In this document: piece after piece, positions 33,021-43,307 of the stretch
How the letters are laid out: the number at the start of each line of letters is the position of its first letter
Position numbering within the stretch: position 1 is the first letter of the stretch
Assembly: GCF_905171775.1 (NCBI RefSeq)
Contig: NC_053500.1
Coordinates: forward strand, 128,881,830-128,945,829
DNA: 64,000 nt
DNA from: Rana temporaria
Taxonomy: Eukaryota > Chordata > Amphibia > Anura > Ranidae
Reading direction: 5' to 3'
Translations under genes and position numbers: made by a program
Notes under the pieces: generated by a model
The model's input: only the letters and a program-made list of their open reading frames with translations
Databases searched by the model: none
What the model was told of the DNA's origin: nothing

Positions 33021-34226
33021 GGGGTAGATTTAGGTAGATTTGCGCCCTCTTACGGAGGCGCAGCGTACCGTTTTTACGCTACGCCTCCGTAAATTACGAT
33101 CGTTACGCTTCATTCACGAAGCAGTAGCTCCGTAATTTGCGCGGGCGCTCCGTAAGGCCTTGTACTCACATGCAGACATGTCCGATGAAACCGGTCCGCG
33201 GACCATTTTCATCGGACATGTCTGCCCGGGGACTTCTGTTCGATGGCTGTACACACCATCGAACAGAAGTCCGCGCGTAAACAATACGCGGGGCGTGTCC
33301 GCGCCTTCGCCGCGACGATGACGCGGCGACGTGGGCGGGCCTGCCTTTTAAATGCTTCCACGCATGCGTCAAAGTCATTCGACGCATGCGAGGGACGGCG
33401 GGCGCTCGGACATGTACGGTAGGTCTGTACAGACGACCGTACATGTCGGGGGGACAGGTTTCAAGCGGACTGTTTTAAAGCAAGTCCAGTAAACAGTTGT
33501 CCGCTGGAAACCTGTCCGATCCGCCCGAAAATGGTCCGCTCGTGCCTACACACGGCCAAACATGTCTGCTGAAACTGGTTCGCGGACCAGTTTCAGCAGA
33601 CATGTTCTGTCGTGTGTACGGGGCCTAAAACTGCCCAGCGTAAGCGTGCGTAATTTAAATGATCCCGTAGGGGGCGTGGATCATTTAAATTAGGCGCGTT
33701 CCCGTGCCGAACGTAGTGCGCATGCTCCGTCGGGAAACTTTCCCGACGTGCATTGCGGTAAATGACGTCGCAAGGACGTCATTTGCTTCAACGTGAACGT
33801 AAATGGCGTCCAGCGCCATTCACGATTCACTTACGCAAACGACGTAATTTTTAAAAATCGCGACGCCGGAACGACGGGTATACTTAGCACTGGCTGCCCC
33901 TGCTAATAGCAGGAGCAGCCTTACGCAGAAACCGACGAACGCAAACGACGTAAAATGCGAACGCAGGGCGCGCATACGGTTGTGAATCGGTGTGAGTATG
34001 CAATTTGCATACTCTACGCTGACCACTACGGGAACGCCACCTAGCGGCCATCGTAGGGATGCAGCCTACGATACGATGGCATAAGAGCCTTATGCCAGTC
34101 ATATCTTAGGCTGCAGTCGGCGTATCAAGCTTTCTGAATACAGAAAAGTCGATACGCCGGCGCAACTAAGCAATTGCGCTGCGTATCTATGGATACGCAG
34201 ACGCAATTGCTTACTGAATCTACCCC
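33021..34226 (-). mobile_element. GGGGTAGATTTAG MITE with AGT duplication
   Basis: GGGGTAGATTTAGG to TGAATCTACCCC; AGT at 33018-33020 and 34227-34229. Interior dyads such as TACGCTACGCCTCCGTAA and TCGATACGCCGGCGCAAC resemble the GGGCCAGAT families. It carries the element at 33156-33625. A sibling at 43401-44137 has the same AGT duplication. Confidence 0.88.
33156..33625. mobile_element. GGCCTTGTAC element with TAA duplication, innermost of a nest
   Basis: GGCCTTGTACTCACATG to TGTGTACGGGGCC, TAA at 33153-33155 and 33626-33628. Interior has GACATGTCCGATGAAAC and GGTCCGCGGACC dyads. A TAA duplication supports PIF/Harbinger. Confidence 0.88.
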
Positions 34227-34651
34227 AGTGGAACCTCGGATTTTGAGCATAATCCGTTCCAGGAGAATGCTCGTAATACAAAGTACTCGCATATAAAAGC
34301 GAGTTTCCCCACTGAAGTTAATGAAAACGAAAATAATTTGTTCTGCATTGACTTCAGAGGTGGAGGGGCGCCGGAGAGGCTCAGAAACACACAGAAAGGC
34401 CCGAGGACAGCTCGGCTGACCTTGGAAAACATCGGAAAGGCTCGGGAATGGACTATTTCCGAGTCTTTCTGAGCATTTCTGAACGGCGGCGTTCAGCTCC
34501 GGCGCCCCCCCACCTCAGGCCAAACGTGGTACTGCACACCGCTGTGGCTTGAATCCTGCTCGTTTTGCGAGACAACACTCGCAAACCGAGTCAGGATTTT
34601 TACAAATACAGTGCTCGTTAACCCCGTTACTCGCACTCCGAGGTTCCACTG

Positions 34652-34690
34652 TATCTGTATATGTATATGTATATATATATATATATTTAT
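34652..34690. repeat. (TA)n target of the second LTR
   Basis: Alternating TA and TGTATA precede the LTR. Confidence 0.8.
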
Positions 34691-35283
34691 TGTAAGGGGT
34701 TAGCTCGGTAGCGGGGTGTGTGACCCCCTGGATGGGTTCACCACACACTGAATTTATACAGACAGGCAGTCGAAGATGGTTGAAAACAAAGATTTTGGTT
34801 TATTCTTCCATCTTGCTGGAAACAAGTGCAAGCATCCAAACAGCATAAACAAAATCAAACATAAAATAAACCCTGGCCACTTGGGGCGTCTATCTTCACC
34901 ACACAGGAACCTATCTATGGGGTCTGGCACAGCTTAGTGCTGGGCAGACACTGCTGGTCATACAGTAGGAAAACAATAGTCTTTTGATTTTTATCACACA
35001 GAAAAATCAATCCTCTCCTCACCTCCTCAGAAGACTTTCAGTACACTGCTCTCCTTTCTCACAAAGCCTCAGGATGCAGCAATTCAGTGGTAATCCCCTG
35101 GATTACTTATAGAGGCCTTAATTGCCTCATTCTGAACAGCTGAAGTCTTCCAACGCCCTTAAACCTTTTTCTGGCTATTTCTGCAGCCAACGCCTAATAA
35201 CAATTGGTGTATTGTCTAAACAAGGCAGAAATGTATGTCCCGTCTGTGACAACACTCATAGATTTACCTGACTTCCTGTCACA
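34691..35283 (-). mobile_element. Solo LTR, uninterrupted copy
   Basis: In reverse it starts TGTGACAGGAAGTCAGG and ends CCCCTTACA, 593 bp, and aligns to both halves of the 26266-29080 LTR. GTTTATTCTTCCATCTTG contains the reverse of the candidate poly-A signal. It is also flanked by (TA)n (35284-35304). Confidence 0.78.
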
Positions 35284-35307
35284 ATATATATATATATATA
35301 TATATCA

Positions 35308-35775
35308 GGTAAAATAAGTATTGAACACATCATCAATAATTTTTCTAGGTAAATATATTTCTAAAGGTGCTTTTGACTTAAAATTTTCACCACATGTCGG
35401 TAACAACCCAAGCAATCCATACATACAAAGAAAGCAAAACAAACAGAAATTAAGTTCTGTGTAATAAAATTGAATGACACAGGGAAAAGTATTGAACACA
35501 CTAATTGAAATGTATTTAATACTTCGTACAAAATCCTTTGTTGGTAATGACGGCTTCAAGACGCCTCCTGTATGGAGAAACTAGTCACATGTGTTGCTCA
35601 GGTGTGATTTTGGCCCATTATCCCACACAAACAGTCTTCAAATCTTGAAGGTTTGGTGTGCCTCTTCTATGAATTCTGATCTTTAGTTCTTTCCATAGAT
35701 TTTATATTGGATTCAAGTCAGGTGATTGGCTGGGCCATGCTAGCAGCTTTATTTTCTTTCTTTGAAAGCAGTGTT
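35308..35775 (-). mobile_element. Tc1-like transposon, 3' part
   Basis: Terminus CAGGTAAAATAAGTATTGAA is a known Tc1-type end; it is followed by the 3' end of a transposase gene on the minus strand. The other end is replaced by a pyrimidine tract. Confidence 0.82.
35520..35762 (-). pseudogene. Tc1 transposase C-terminal remnant with stop codons
   Basis: The minus strand reads WPSQSPDLNPI*NLWKELK, then HRRGTPNLQDLKTVCVG*W and SPYRRRLEAVITNKGFC to a stop. The first in-frame stop replaces the catalytic glutamate codon (GAA to TAA) of the DDE triad; at least two more stops follow. Not functional. Confidence 0.85.
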
Positions 35776-36281
35776 TTAGTTCGTTCTTTTGTTCCTTCTT
35801 TCGTTCTTTGGAGGGAGATCTGAATGGCCAGCCTGGATATTTAGCATGGTCTGGCCAGTCCCTGGAGAGGAGTGTCCAGAAGGTCGCTGGGAAGGTGATA
35901 AATAGTCTAAAGGCCAGGAGAGATTGTTCTCCCTAGGAGTGTTCCAAACCTCATGTCTTCTTTCTCCAATATCTATCTGTCCATCCTTCCTTCATTCCTT
36001 CCTTCCTTTTTCCTTTGCTTTCCTTTTAACTTCCCTACCTTTCCTTCCCTTCCTTCTTTCCTTACTTCCGCTACTTTTCATTTTTCTTCCTTTCCTTTCT
36101 TTTCTTTTCTTTCTTTCTTTCTCTTTTCTTTTCTTTCTTTCTTTTCTTTTCTTCTTTCTTTTCTTTTTCTTTTCTTTTCTTTTCTTTTCTTCTCTTTCTT
36201 TCTCTTTCTTTCTTCCTTTCTTTCTTTCTTTCCTTTCTTTGCTTTCTTTCTTTTTTTCTCTCTTTCTCTTTCTTTCTTATT

Positions 36282-36312
<31 letters not shown>

Positions 36313-36475
36313 CTTTCCTTTCTCTTTCTTTCTTTGCTTTCTTTCCTTTTTTCTCTCTTTCTCTTTCTTTCCTTTCTTTTCTTTCTTTCTTTTTTTTTTC
36401 TTTCTTTCGTTCTTTCTTTTCTTTTCTTTTCTTTTCTTTCCTTTCTTACTTTCTCTCTTTTCCTCTAACATCTAT
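35765..36475. repeat. Polypyrimidine tract, (TTTC)n-rich
   Basis: The part from 35960 to 36465 is almost purely C and T on the plus strand. Frames of up to 187 residues rich in F, L and S are translations of this tract. Confidence 0.92.
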
Positions 36476-36479
36476 CTAT

Positions 36480-38200
36480 CTGTCTAATATTCTGCTTCCA
36501 TGAATAGACTATGGCTGAGATTCATGCACAATGCAGTGTGTAGAGGGTGTATTGAGCCGCTACAACCCAGTGTGCGTTCCGTATTGTAGTAGTGAAAGGA
36601 CAAAATGTGCAGCATAGCGAGTGAAGATCTTTAATAATGGCGGGTGAAGTGCCTGAACATTATTCATACATTTTAACAGTCCTCAGACAGGTCACCAGCT
36701 GTGACAGCGGAGGCCGGCGATCCTGCCCCGGGAGATGGAGATTGTCCTTTTATATTCAGGTTTTTGACCCAATCAATGACAGCGGATTTAATTAAACTCC
36801 TGGCACAGTTCTGTGGCTCAGTGTGACATATCTTCTCTTCTGGAGGTAAGGATGGTAAAAATATCAGAAGTTTTCTTTTCCTTTTATCGAGGCTTTGAAA
36901 CATTTATGACACTGTTTTAGATGTATTATTCCAGGAAATCGTGTCCTCATATGGAATATATGAAGATTCCTGGCAGCTGGGCTCAGTATAGCTCTGCATT
37001 AGGAGTTTCGTCAGGATACAAGGGTGAGGTTACCCCAAACATGTCCCTGTTCCCCTAAGAAGTGGAATATTAGAACTTGATTATTCTCAGGGCCGTCTTT
37101 AATATTTATTGGACCCTTGGCAAAACATTTCTTGGGCCCCCCATGCAATTTTGCTCTCCGCCTGCTCTGATACATACAATAAATATCAGACTTAAAATCG
37201 GTTTACTGTATCAGCTCAGGCAGTGATTGCGATTGGTTGCCAGAAGTTACAGCATGTCATTACCACTTACTGACTGATTTCTTCTTGTTGATTGGTTGCT
37301 AGAGGTTACTGTACAGTACATGGTTGCTAGAGGTTACAGCACATGATCTCCTCACTGCAGAGTAGGGTGCCCACGTGTCCCGGATTGCCCAGGACTGTCC
37401 CGCAATTGACAGACGTGTCTGTCCCTGGTCCCGGGCACCTTCATTCTGGGACAATACAGTGTCCCAGAATGAAATAGAGGACACAGCCACCCACAGCCAC
37501 AGGCACTCCTTTCCTGTAATGCACGGGGCTCATACACAGAGGCCACTGGTTGGGCACCCCTGGTCTAGGGTCATCCTATGTCCACTACGGGCATAGGATG
37601 ACTGAGAAATTATATCTTGAGTTACATGAGATGGGACAGTAAGGATAAATCACAATGTATTACAGGATATCTTGAAATATTACAGGTGGTTAATTCTGAC
37701 TTATTCTAGCGGTATGAATTTCATTTTTTACAAAGTATTTATGTCGCCTTCATTAAGTCGCACGGGGAAAACGGTGAAAAACGAATATTTAGCATCCAAT
37801 CTTCCCATTAGAGATTGTTATTGATTTCGCAGTATGGTGGAATGCGTTATTGTCATATCTGAGCGGGTGACTGAAGACGCTGCTTATTATTTATAATTCT
37901 CTATTAACCCCCCCGTGCCACTGGGAAGGGTATAGGATTTTTCTTCAGTAATGGGGTGAAGGAAGCGCGCTAAGGGCGTTCACTTACATTGGCGTTAGTA
38001 TATTATGGATGACATGTTTCCTCTGTCGGTCTCTGGATGTGTGTGCTGTGATCTGTTCTATTGTCCTCGGAGGGAGAATATCATTATTTCATGTCTCTCG
38101 TCTTTTGTGTCTTCACAATACCTTGCACAGCTCCTGAGGACTTTGTCTTGTGTCCTCTGGAATGACTTCTGCATTATTAATCCTCTCTCTCTCTTACCTC
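36480..38200. other. Mostly unassigned sequence
   Basis: Contains a CAGGGCCGTCTTTAATA motif at 37089 that may be a degraded hAT end, and a short dyad CATTCTGGGACA...TGTCCCAGAATG at about 37441-37470. No gene is recognised. Confidence 0.4.
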
Positions 38201-38204
38201 TTCT

Positions 38205-39380
38205 CTGCCTCTCTGCTGTTACATTTCTTTTTTTTTTTTTTACTTAAAGTCATAACTTTATTGTTCCCTCTCCAATGGGGTCTGCTGTTACATTTCTTTT
38301 TTTTTTTTTTTTACTTAAAGTCATAACTTTATTGTTCCCTCTCCAATGGGGTTTGTCTTTCTCTGCTGTTACATTTCTTTTTTTTACTTAAAGTCATAAC
38401 TTTATTGTTCCCTCTCCAATGGGGTTTGTCTTTCTCTGCTGTTACATTTTTTTTTTTTTACTTAAAGCGGATTTCCGGCCACAATTTCACTTTTTAAATA
38501 TAAATACCCCTGTATTACACAAGCTTAATGTATTCTAGTAAAGTTAGTCTGTAAACTAAGGTCCGTTTTGTTAGGTTGTTACAGCATTTAGACACTTTAT
38601 AAAATAGAAATTGACTGGGGCCATCTTAAGTGTGGGCATCATGAAGCCAGACTGTATGACTTCCTGGATTTCAGCCTTGCAGATCTCGCACGTGCTCAGT
38701 GCTGCACAAGCAGTGTCAGATCAGGTTTCAGCACCTGTGCTGTCCAAATCACATGATTCTTTGAGACTGGGGAGTGCACAGACTCCTGGAAAGATACACC
38801 CACTACATTCCCAGGAGTCTGTGCGGTGTAGGTTAGGAAGCATTAAGCACCTAGGTGCAGGAAGTGGGAAGATTAACTATTCTGCCTAGCAACAACACTT
38901 TGAAGGCATCTAAAAAAAAAAAAAATTTCGTAAAGGACTAATGACATTTTTTTAAAACTACTGATGTAATGTTATATTTATGGGTGGAACTCCACTTTAA
39001 AGTCATAACTTTATTGTTCCCTCTCCAATGGGGTTTGCCTTTCTCTGCTGTTACATTTTTTTTTTTTTTACTTAAAGTCATAACTTTATTGTTCCCTCTC
39101 CAATGGGGTTTGTCTTTCTCTGCTGTTACATTTCTTTTCTTTTTTTTTTTTTTACTTAAAGTCATAACTTTATTGTTCCCTCTCCAATGGGGTTTGTATT
39201 TCTCTGCTGTTACTTTTTTTTTTTTTACTTAAAGTCATAACTTTATTGTTCCCTCTCCAATGGGGTTTGTCTTTCTCTGCTGTTACATTTCTTTTCTTTT
39301 TTTTTTTTTTAATTAAAGTCATAACTTTATTGTTCCCTCTCCAATAGGGTTTGTATTTCTCTGCTGTTACATTTTTTTTT
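38205..39380. repeat. About 78-bp tandem repeat, nine or more units
   Basis: The unit TCTCTGCTGTTACATTT, a T run of variable length, ACTTAAAGTCATAACTTTAT and TGTTCCCTCTCCAATGGGG recurs from 38208 to 39375. The T run sets the length variation. Mirror frames on both strands are repeat translations. The array is split by a TTAA element. Confidence 0.92.
38466..38996 (+). mobile_element. TTAA-flanked 531-bp element, copy 2, inside a tandem array
   Basis: AGCGGATTTCCGGCCACAAT to GTGGAACTCCACT with TTAA at 38462-38465 and 38997-39000. The target is the ACTTAAAGTC of an array unit, so every other unit is an empty-site control proving precise TTAA duplication. Nearly identical to 18405-18946. Confidence 0.94.
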
Positions 39381-39629
39381 TTTTTTACATTTCCCGGGCA
39401 CAAATAGTACATTGTGATAACCTCCAAATACGAGTGCCACCCAACCCCGGGACTTGGCATAAGCTGGCAAGCCTGAGTTATAATTGATAAGCATGTTCCG
39501 TCATCGCTGAATAATCCAGCCTGTGGTGATCAGGTGCGTTCTCTCAGTGCTGATGGCTTGAGCTGTTTTCGCTTGTGGCGTTATGACTGGGGGGGGGTCA
39601 TATTATTGCTTACTACAACCAGCGCCAAT
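39381..39629. other. Unassigned spacer
   Basis: No recognised element; a G8 run near 39590. Confidence 0.4.
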
Positions 39630-39985
39630 GGCGCGGAGAGCTGCCACGTGCCAGGATAGTGAAAGGGTTTATAACAGTGCACAATCTTTTATTAACCACA
39701 TGCCACCAGGCAAGTACCCCCTTCCTGCCCAAGTACATTTTCAGCTTTAAGCGCTGTGGCACCTTGAATGACAATTGCGCGGTCAGGCTACACTATACCC
39801 AAATTACATTTTTATCATTTTTGGGCACTGATAGGCAGCACTGATGGGCACTGGTAGGTGGCACTAATAGGCAGCACTGATAGGTGACAAGGAGGCACTA
39901 ATGGGCACTGAATGGCGTGGTGTGCTGCCACGTGCCAGGATAGTGAAAGGGTTCATAACAGTGCACAATCTTTTATTAACCGGGC
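39630..39985. repeat. Duplicated segment with TTAACC starts
   Basis: CTGCCACGTGCCAGGATAGT followed by GAAAGGGTT and GTGCACAATCTTTTATTAAC occurs at 39640 and 39927, about 287 bp apart. TTAACCACATGCCACC at 39693 looks like the start of a TTAA-type element; the second copy has diverged to TTAACCGGGCAC. Confidence 0.75.
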
Positions 39986-40099
39986 ACTTTTGCCCCCTTC
40001 CTGCCCAGGCCAGTTTTTAGCTTTCAGCGCTGTAACACTTTGAATGACAATTGCGCGGTCATGCAACACTGGGCCCAAATTTCATTTTTATAAAAAAAA

Positions 40100-41145
40100 T
40101 AATTCACACAGATGTCCGCTGACGAGGCTGCACTGATGGGCACTGATGAAGTTGCACTGATGAGGCTGCATGGATAGGTGGCCCTGATGGGCACTGATGA
40201 GGGGGCACTGATTGGTGGAACTGATGGGCATTGATAGGTGGAACTGATGAGGAGGCACTGATGGGCACTGATGAGGCTGCATGGATAGGTGGCACTGATG
40301 GGCCCTGATAGGTGGAACTGATGGGCACTGATGAGGCTGCATGGATAGGTGGCACTGATTGGCACTAATGGGCACTGATGAGGCTGCATGGATAGGTGGC
40401 ACTGATATGCAGTCCTGATGGACACTGATAGGCAGCACTGATGGGCACTGATGAGGTGGCACTGATAGGTGGAACTGACGGGCACTGATGAGGCTGCACT
40501 GATGGGCACTGATGAGGCTGCATGGATAGGTGGCACTGATGATGGGGCATTGATAGGTAGAAATGATGGGCACTGATAGGTGGAATTGATGGGCACTGAT
40601 AAGGCTGCATGAATAGGTGGCACTGATAGGTGGAGCTGATGGACACTGATGAGGAGGCACTGATGAGGCTGCATGGATAGGTGGCGCTGATGGGCACTGA
40701 TAGGTGGAACTGATGGGCACTGATGAGGCTGCATGGATAGGTGGCACTGATATGCAGCACTGATGGACACTGGTAGGGAGCACTGATGGGCACTAATAGG
40801 TGGAACTGATGGGCACTGATAGGTGGAACTGATGGGCACTGATGAGGAGGCACTGATGAGGCTGCATGGATAGGTGGAACTGATGGGCACTGATGAGGCT
40901 GCATGGATAGGTGGAACTGATGGGCACTGATGAGGCTGCATGGATAGGTGGCACTGATGGACACTGATAAAGAGCACTGATGAGGTGGCACTGATGGGCA
41001 CTGATAGGTGGAACTCATGGGCACTGATGGGCACTGAGAGGTGGCACTGATGGGCACTGGTAGGTGACACTAATAGGCAGCACTGATAGGTGACACTGAT
41101 AAGGAGGCACTAATGGGCATTATTGGCAGCACTGATGGGCACTGA
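40100..41145. repeat. GGGCACTGATGAGGCTGCAT array
   Basis: Over 1 kb of irregular 10-bp-based units: GCACTGATGG, CACTGATAGG, TGGAACTGAT and GAGGCTGCATGGATAGGTGG. Minus-strand frames to 348 residues (CSLISAHQ, SVPPIHA motifs) persist only because the units lack stops in several frames. It is embedded in a repeat with GACAATTGCGCGGTCATGC upstream (40050). Confidence 0.92.
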
Positions 41146-41359
41146 TTGTATAATAATAATGTTCCCCTAGGCTTTATGGAGTCAAATTTTAATGTTGTCT
41201 CAATAAATATGTGATTTTACCCTTATATAGGTTTTCTATATTTTTTGGGGTATCAAAAAGTCCCTTTTCTCCCCATTTTCTCCCCTTTGTGTAAGTCCTC
41301 CCTTTGTGAGTACACTGGATTTTCTTTTTATAATTTATTAAAAGATTTGTACACTAATA

Positions 41360-42525
41360 GCCAGATTCAGGTAGCCGGGCGCATCTTTGAGGCAGCGTAG
41401 CGGATCATATTTACGCTACGCCGCCGTAAGTCAGAGAGGCAAGTACTGTATTCACAAAGCACTTGCCTCCTAAGTTACGGCGGCGTAGCGTAAATGGGGC
41501 CGGCATAAACGCGCCTAATTCAAATGAGGCTGGGGGGGCGTGTTTTATGTAAATGACTCGTGACCCGACGTGATTGACGTTTTTTACGAACGGCACATGC
41601 GCGGTCCGTGGACATATCCCAGTGTGCATTGCTCCAAAGTACGCCACAAGGACGTATTGGTTTCAACGTGAACGTAAATTATGTCCAGCCCCATTCACGA
41701 ACGATTAACGCAAACTACGTAAAATTTTCACATTTCGACGCGGGAACGACGGCCATACTTGACCAGGCCACCTAGGGGGCAGCTTTATCTTTACGCCAGC
41801 GTACCTCTTAGGCCTCGTACACACGACTGAACATGTCCGCTGAAACTGGTCCGCGGACATGTCCGACCGTGTGTACTGCCGACCGGACAATTTTCCGGCC
41901 TAGCAGACAGGTTTCCAGCGGACAAAAGTTTCTTAGCATGCTAAGAAACTTGTCCGCTGGAAGCCTGTCTGTCGGACATGTCCGATGGTCAGTACGACTC
42001 ATAGGACATGTCCGCTGGCCCGAGAACCCGCGCATGGCGTCGAAGTGATTCGACGCATGCGTGGAAGCATTGAACTTCCAGGTTTGCAGACGTGGTGGCG
42101 TCAACGTCACCGCCACGTCACCGCGCTGTCTGTCCGCGGGGATTTTGGTTTGATGGTGTGTACAACCATCAGACCAAAATCTCCGAGCGGACATGTCCGA
42201 TGAAAACGGTCCGCGGACCGTTTTCATCGGACATGTTCGCTCGTCTGTACAAGGCCTCACGGAAATGGCGTATCTCTACTGCGATGGGCAAGCATACGTT
42301 CGTGAATCGGCGTATCTAGTCATTTGCATACTCTACGCCGAACTCAACGGAAGAGCCACCTAGAGGCCAGCGTAAATATTGCACACTAAGATACGACGGC
42401 GTAGGAGACTTACGCCGCTCGTATCTTAGCCTAATTTAGGCGTATCTGGTTTCCAGAATACGCTTATATTTAGGACAGCGTAGATTCAGAGTTACGTCGG
42501 CGTAAAGCTACCTGAATCTAGTTAT
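41360..42525. mobile_element. CCAGATTCAGGTAG MITE, interrupted
   Basis: CCAGATTCAGGTAGC on the left and GCTACCTGAATCTAG on the right form the ends. It includes the conserved stem GCAAGTACTGTATTCACAAA / GCACTTGCC at 41448 and dyads like TACGCTACGCCGCCGTAA. It hosts 41811-42256. Target duplication unclear. Confidence 0.78.
41811..42256. mobile_element. GGCCTCGTACACACGA element, inserted in a MITE
   Basis: GGCCTCGTACACACGACTG to TCGTCTGTACAAGGCC, flanked by TTA (41808-41810) and TCA (42257-42259), probably a decayed TTA duplication. Interior dyads GACATGTCCG and GGTCCGCGGACC match 33156-33625. Apparent antisense frames are products of the dyads. Confidence 0.82.
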
Positions 42526-43117
42526 AAGGCACTAGGCTGGCACTAGGTTGGCACTAGGTTGGCACTAGGCTGGTGCGCCTTCTAATTATGTTTGTGTTAT
42601 AGCTTTAGGGCAGCCAGGCTTCAGTGCAGATATTAGTGGTGCTCTATGCCGGTGGAAACCTACAGTGGCCCATTTGGTGGTTGAAGTTGGCAGAATTGCC
42701 CATTTGGGCGCCATGAAGACGGAACTGTCACTGACCAGAATCCCATGGCGTGTTTTCACCTTCATACATCCTGTGCATTGAGGTGAAGAATCTTCTGCAT
42801 TTTATTGCCTTTGTACAATATCTCTGGAACTGCTTTGAAGTGAGTTCTTAGAACGCGTCGGCGTGATTCATCTGCTGATTGCGCTGCGGCTGCGTCTTGT
42901 GACAGTCTGGGTTGAGCTGAGGACACGTTAGAAGATCTAACACGATCATTATATATATATTTTTTAATAATCTTTATTTATGTCTCACTACCTCTCAGCC
43001 TAGACAGAACACGGGGGAAACAAGCCGATCATCTCACCATTCAAACTTGGATGCCAGAATAATGATGGATTACAATTCCTGCTGAAGCAGCCAAATTCCC
43101 ATCCATCTATGGCCAGC
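42526..43117. other. Unassigned sequence with a short CTAGGTTGGCA repeat
   Basis: At 42531-42575 a 13-bp unit GGCACTAGGTTGG occurs four times. Otherwise nothing recognised. Confidence 0.4.
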
Positions 43118-43121
43118 TTAA

Positions 43122-43307
43122 AGTGGTTGTAAACCTCAGACATGAAAAATGAACAAAGCATATCCTTCTATAGAGTGTACTTGTCTCAATCCAGAGCACT
43201 AGGTGTCATTTCTCTCTGCTGCTTCATTCCTCTGTTATCTGCATCAGGGGCGTATCTACTGCGAGGCAAACAAGGCGTCTGCCTTGGGCAGAATTTTTCA
43301 GGAATAA
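43122..43307. mobile_element. TTAA-type left-end fragment AGTGGTTGTAAACC
   Basis: TTAA at 43118-43121 then AGTGGTTGTAAACCTCAGAC, similar to the element at 405. No right end; followed by GGGGCGTATCTACTGCGAGG, possibly another repeat. Confidence 0.45.

Larger units (their letters stand above)
33017..34651. mobile_element. CAGTGGAACCTCGG element (Tigger/mariner-like MITE), nested host
   Basis: Ends CAGT...GGAACCTCGG (split by the insertion) and CCGAGGTTCCACTG, with TA on both outer sides. Removing 33021-34226 and one AGT gives the continuous terminus CAGTGGAACCTCGGATTTTG. Without the insert it is about 426 bp and noncoding. Known vertebrate Tigger-like elements have very similar CAGTGGTACCTTGG starts. 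Confidence 0.82.

Noticed and set aside
35924..36487. 187-codon FLS-rich frame resembling membrane segments
   Set aside because: Low-complexity pyrimidine tract; hydrophobicity follows from TTC and CTT codons.
40024..41070. 348-codon minus frame plus overlapping 230-codon frames
   Set aside because: All lie in the GGGCACTGATG array; several frames are open at once because units lack stops.
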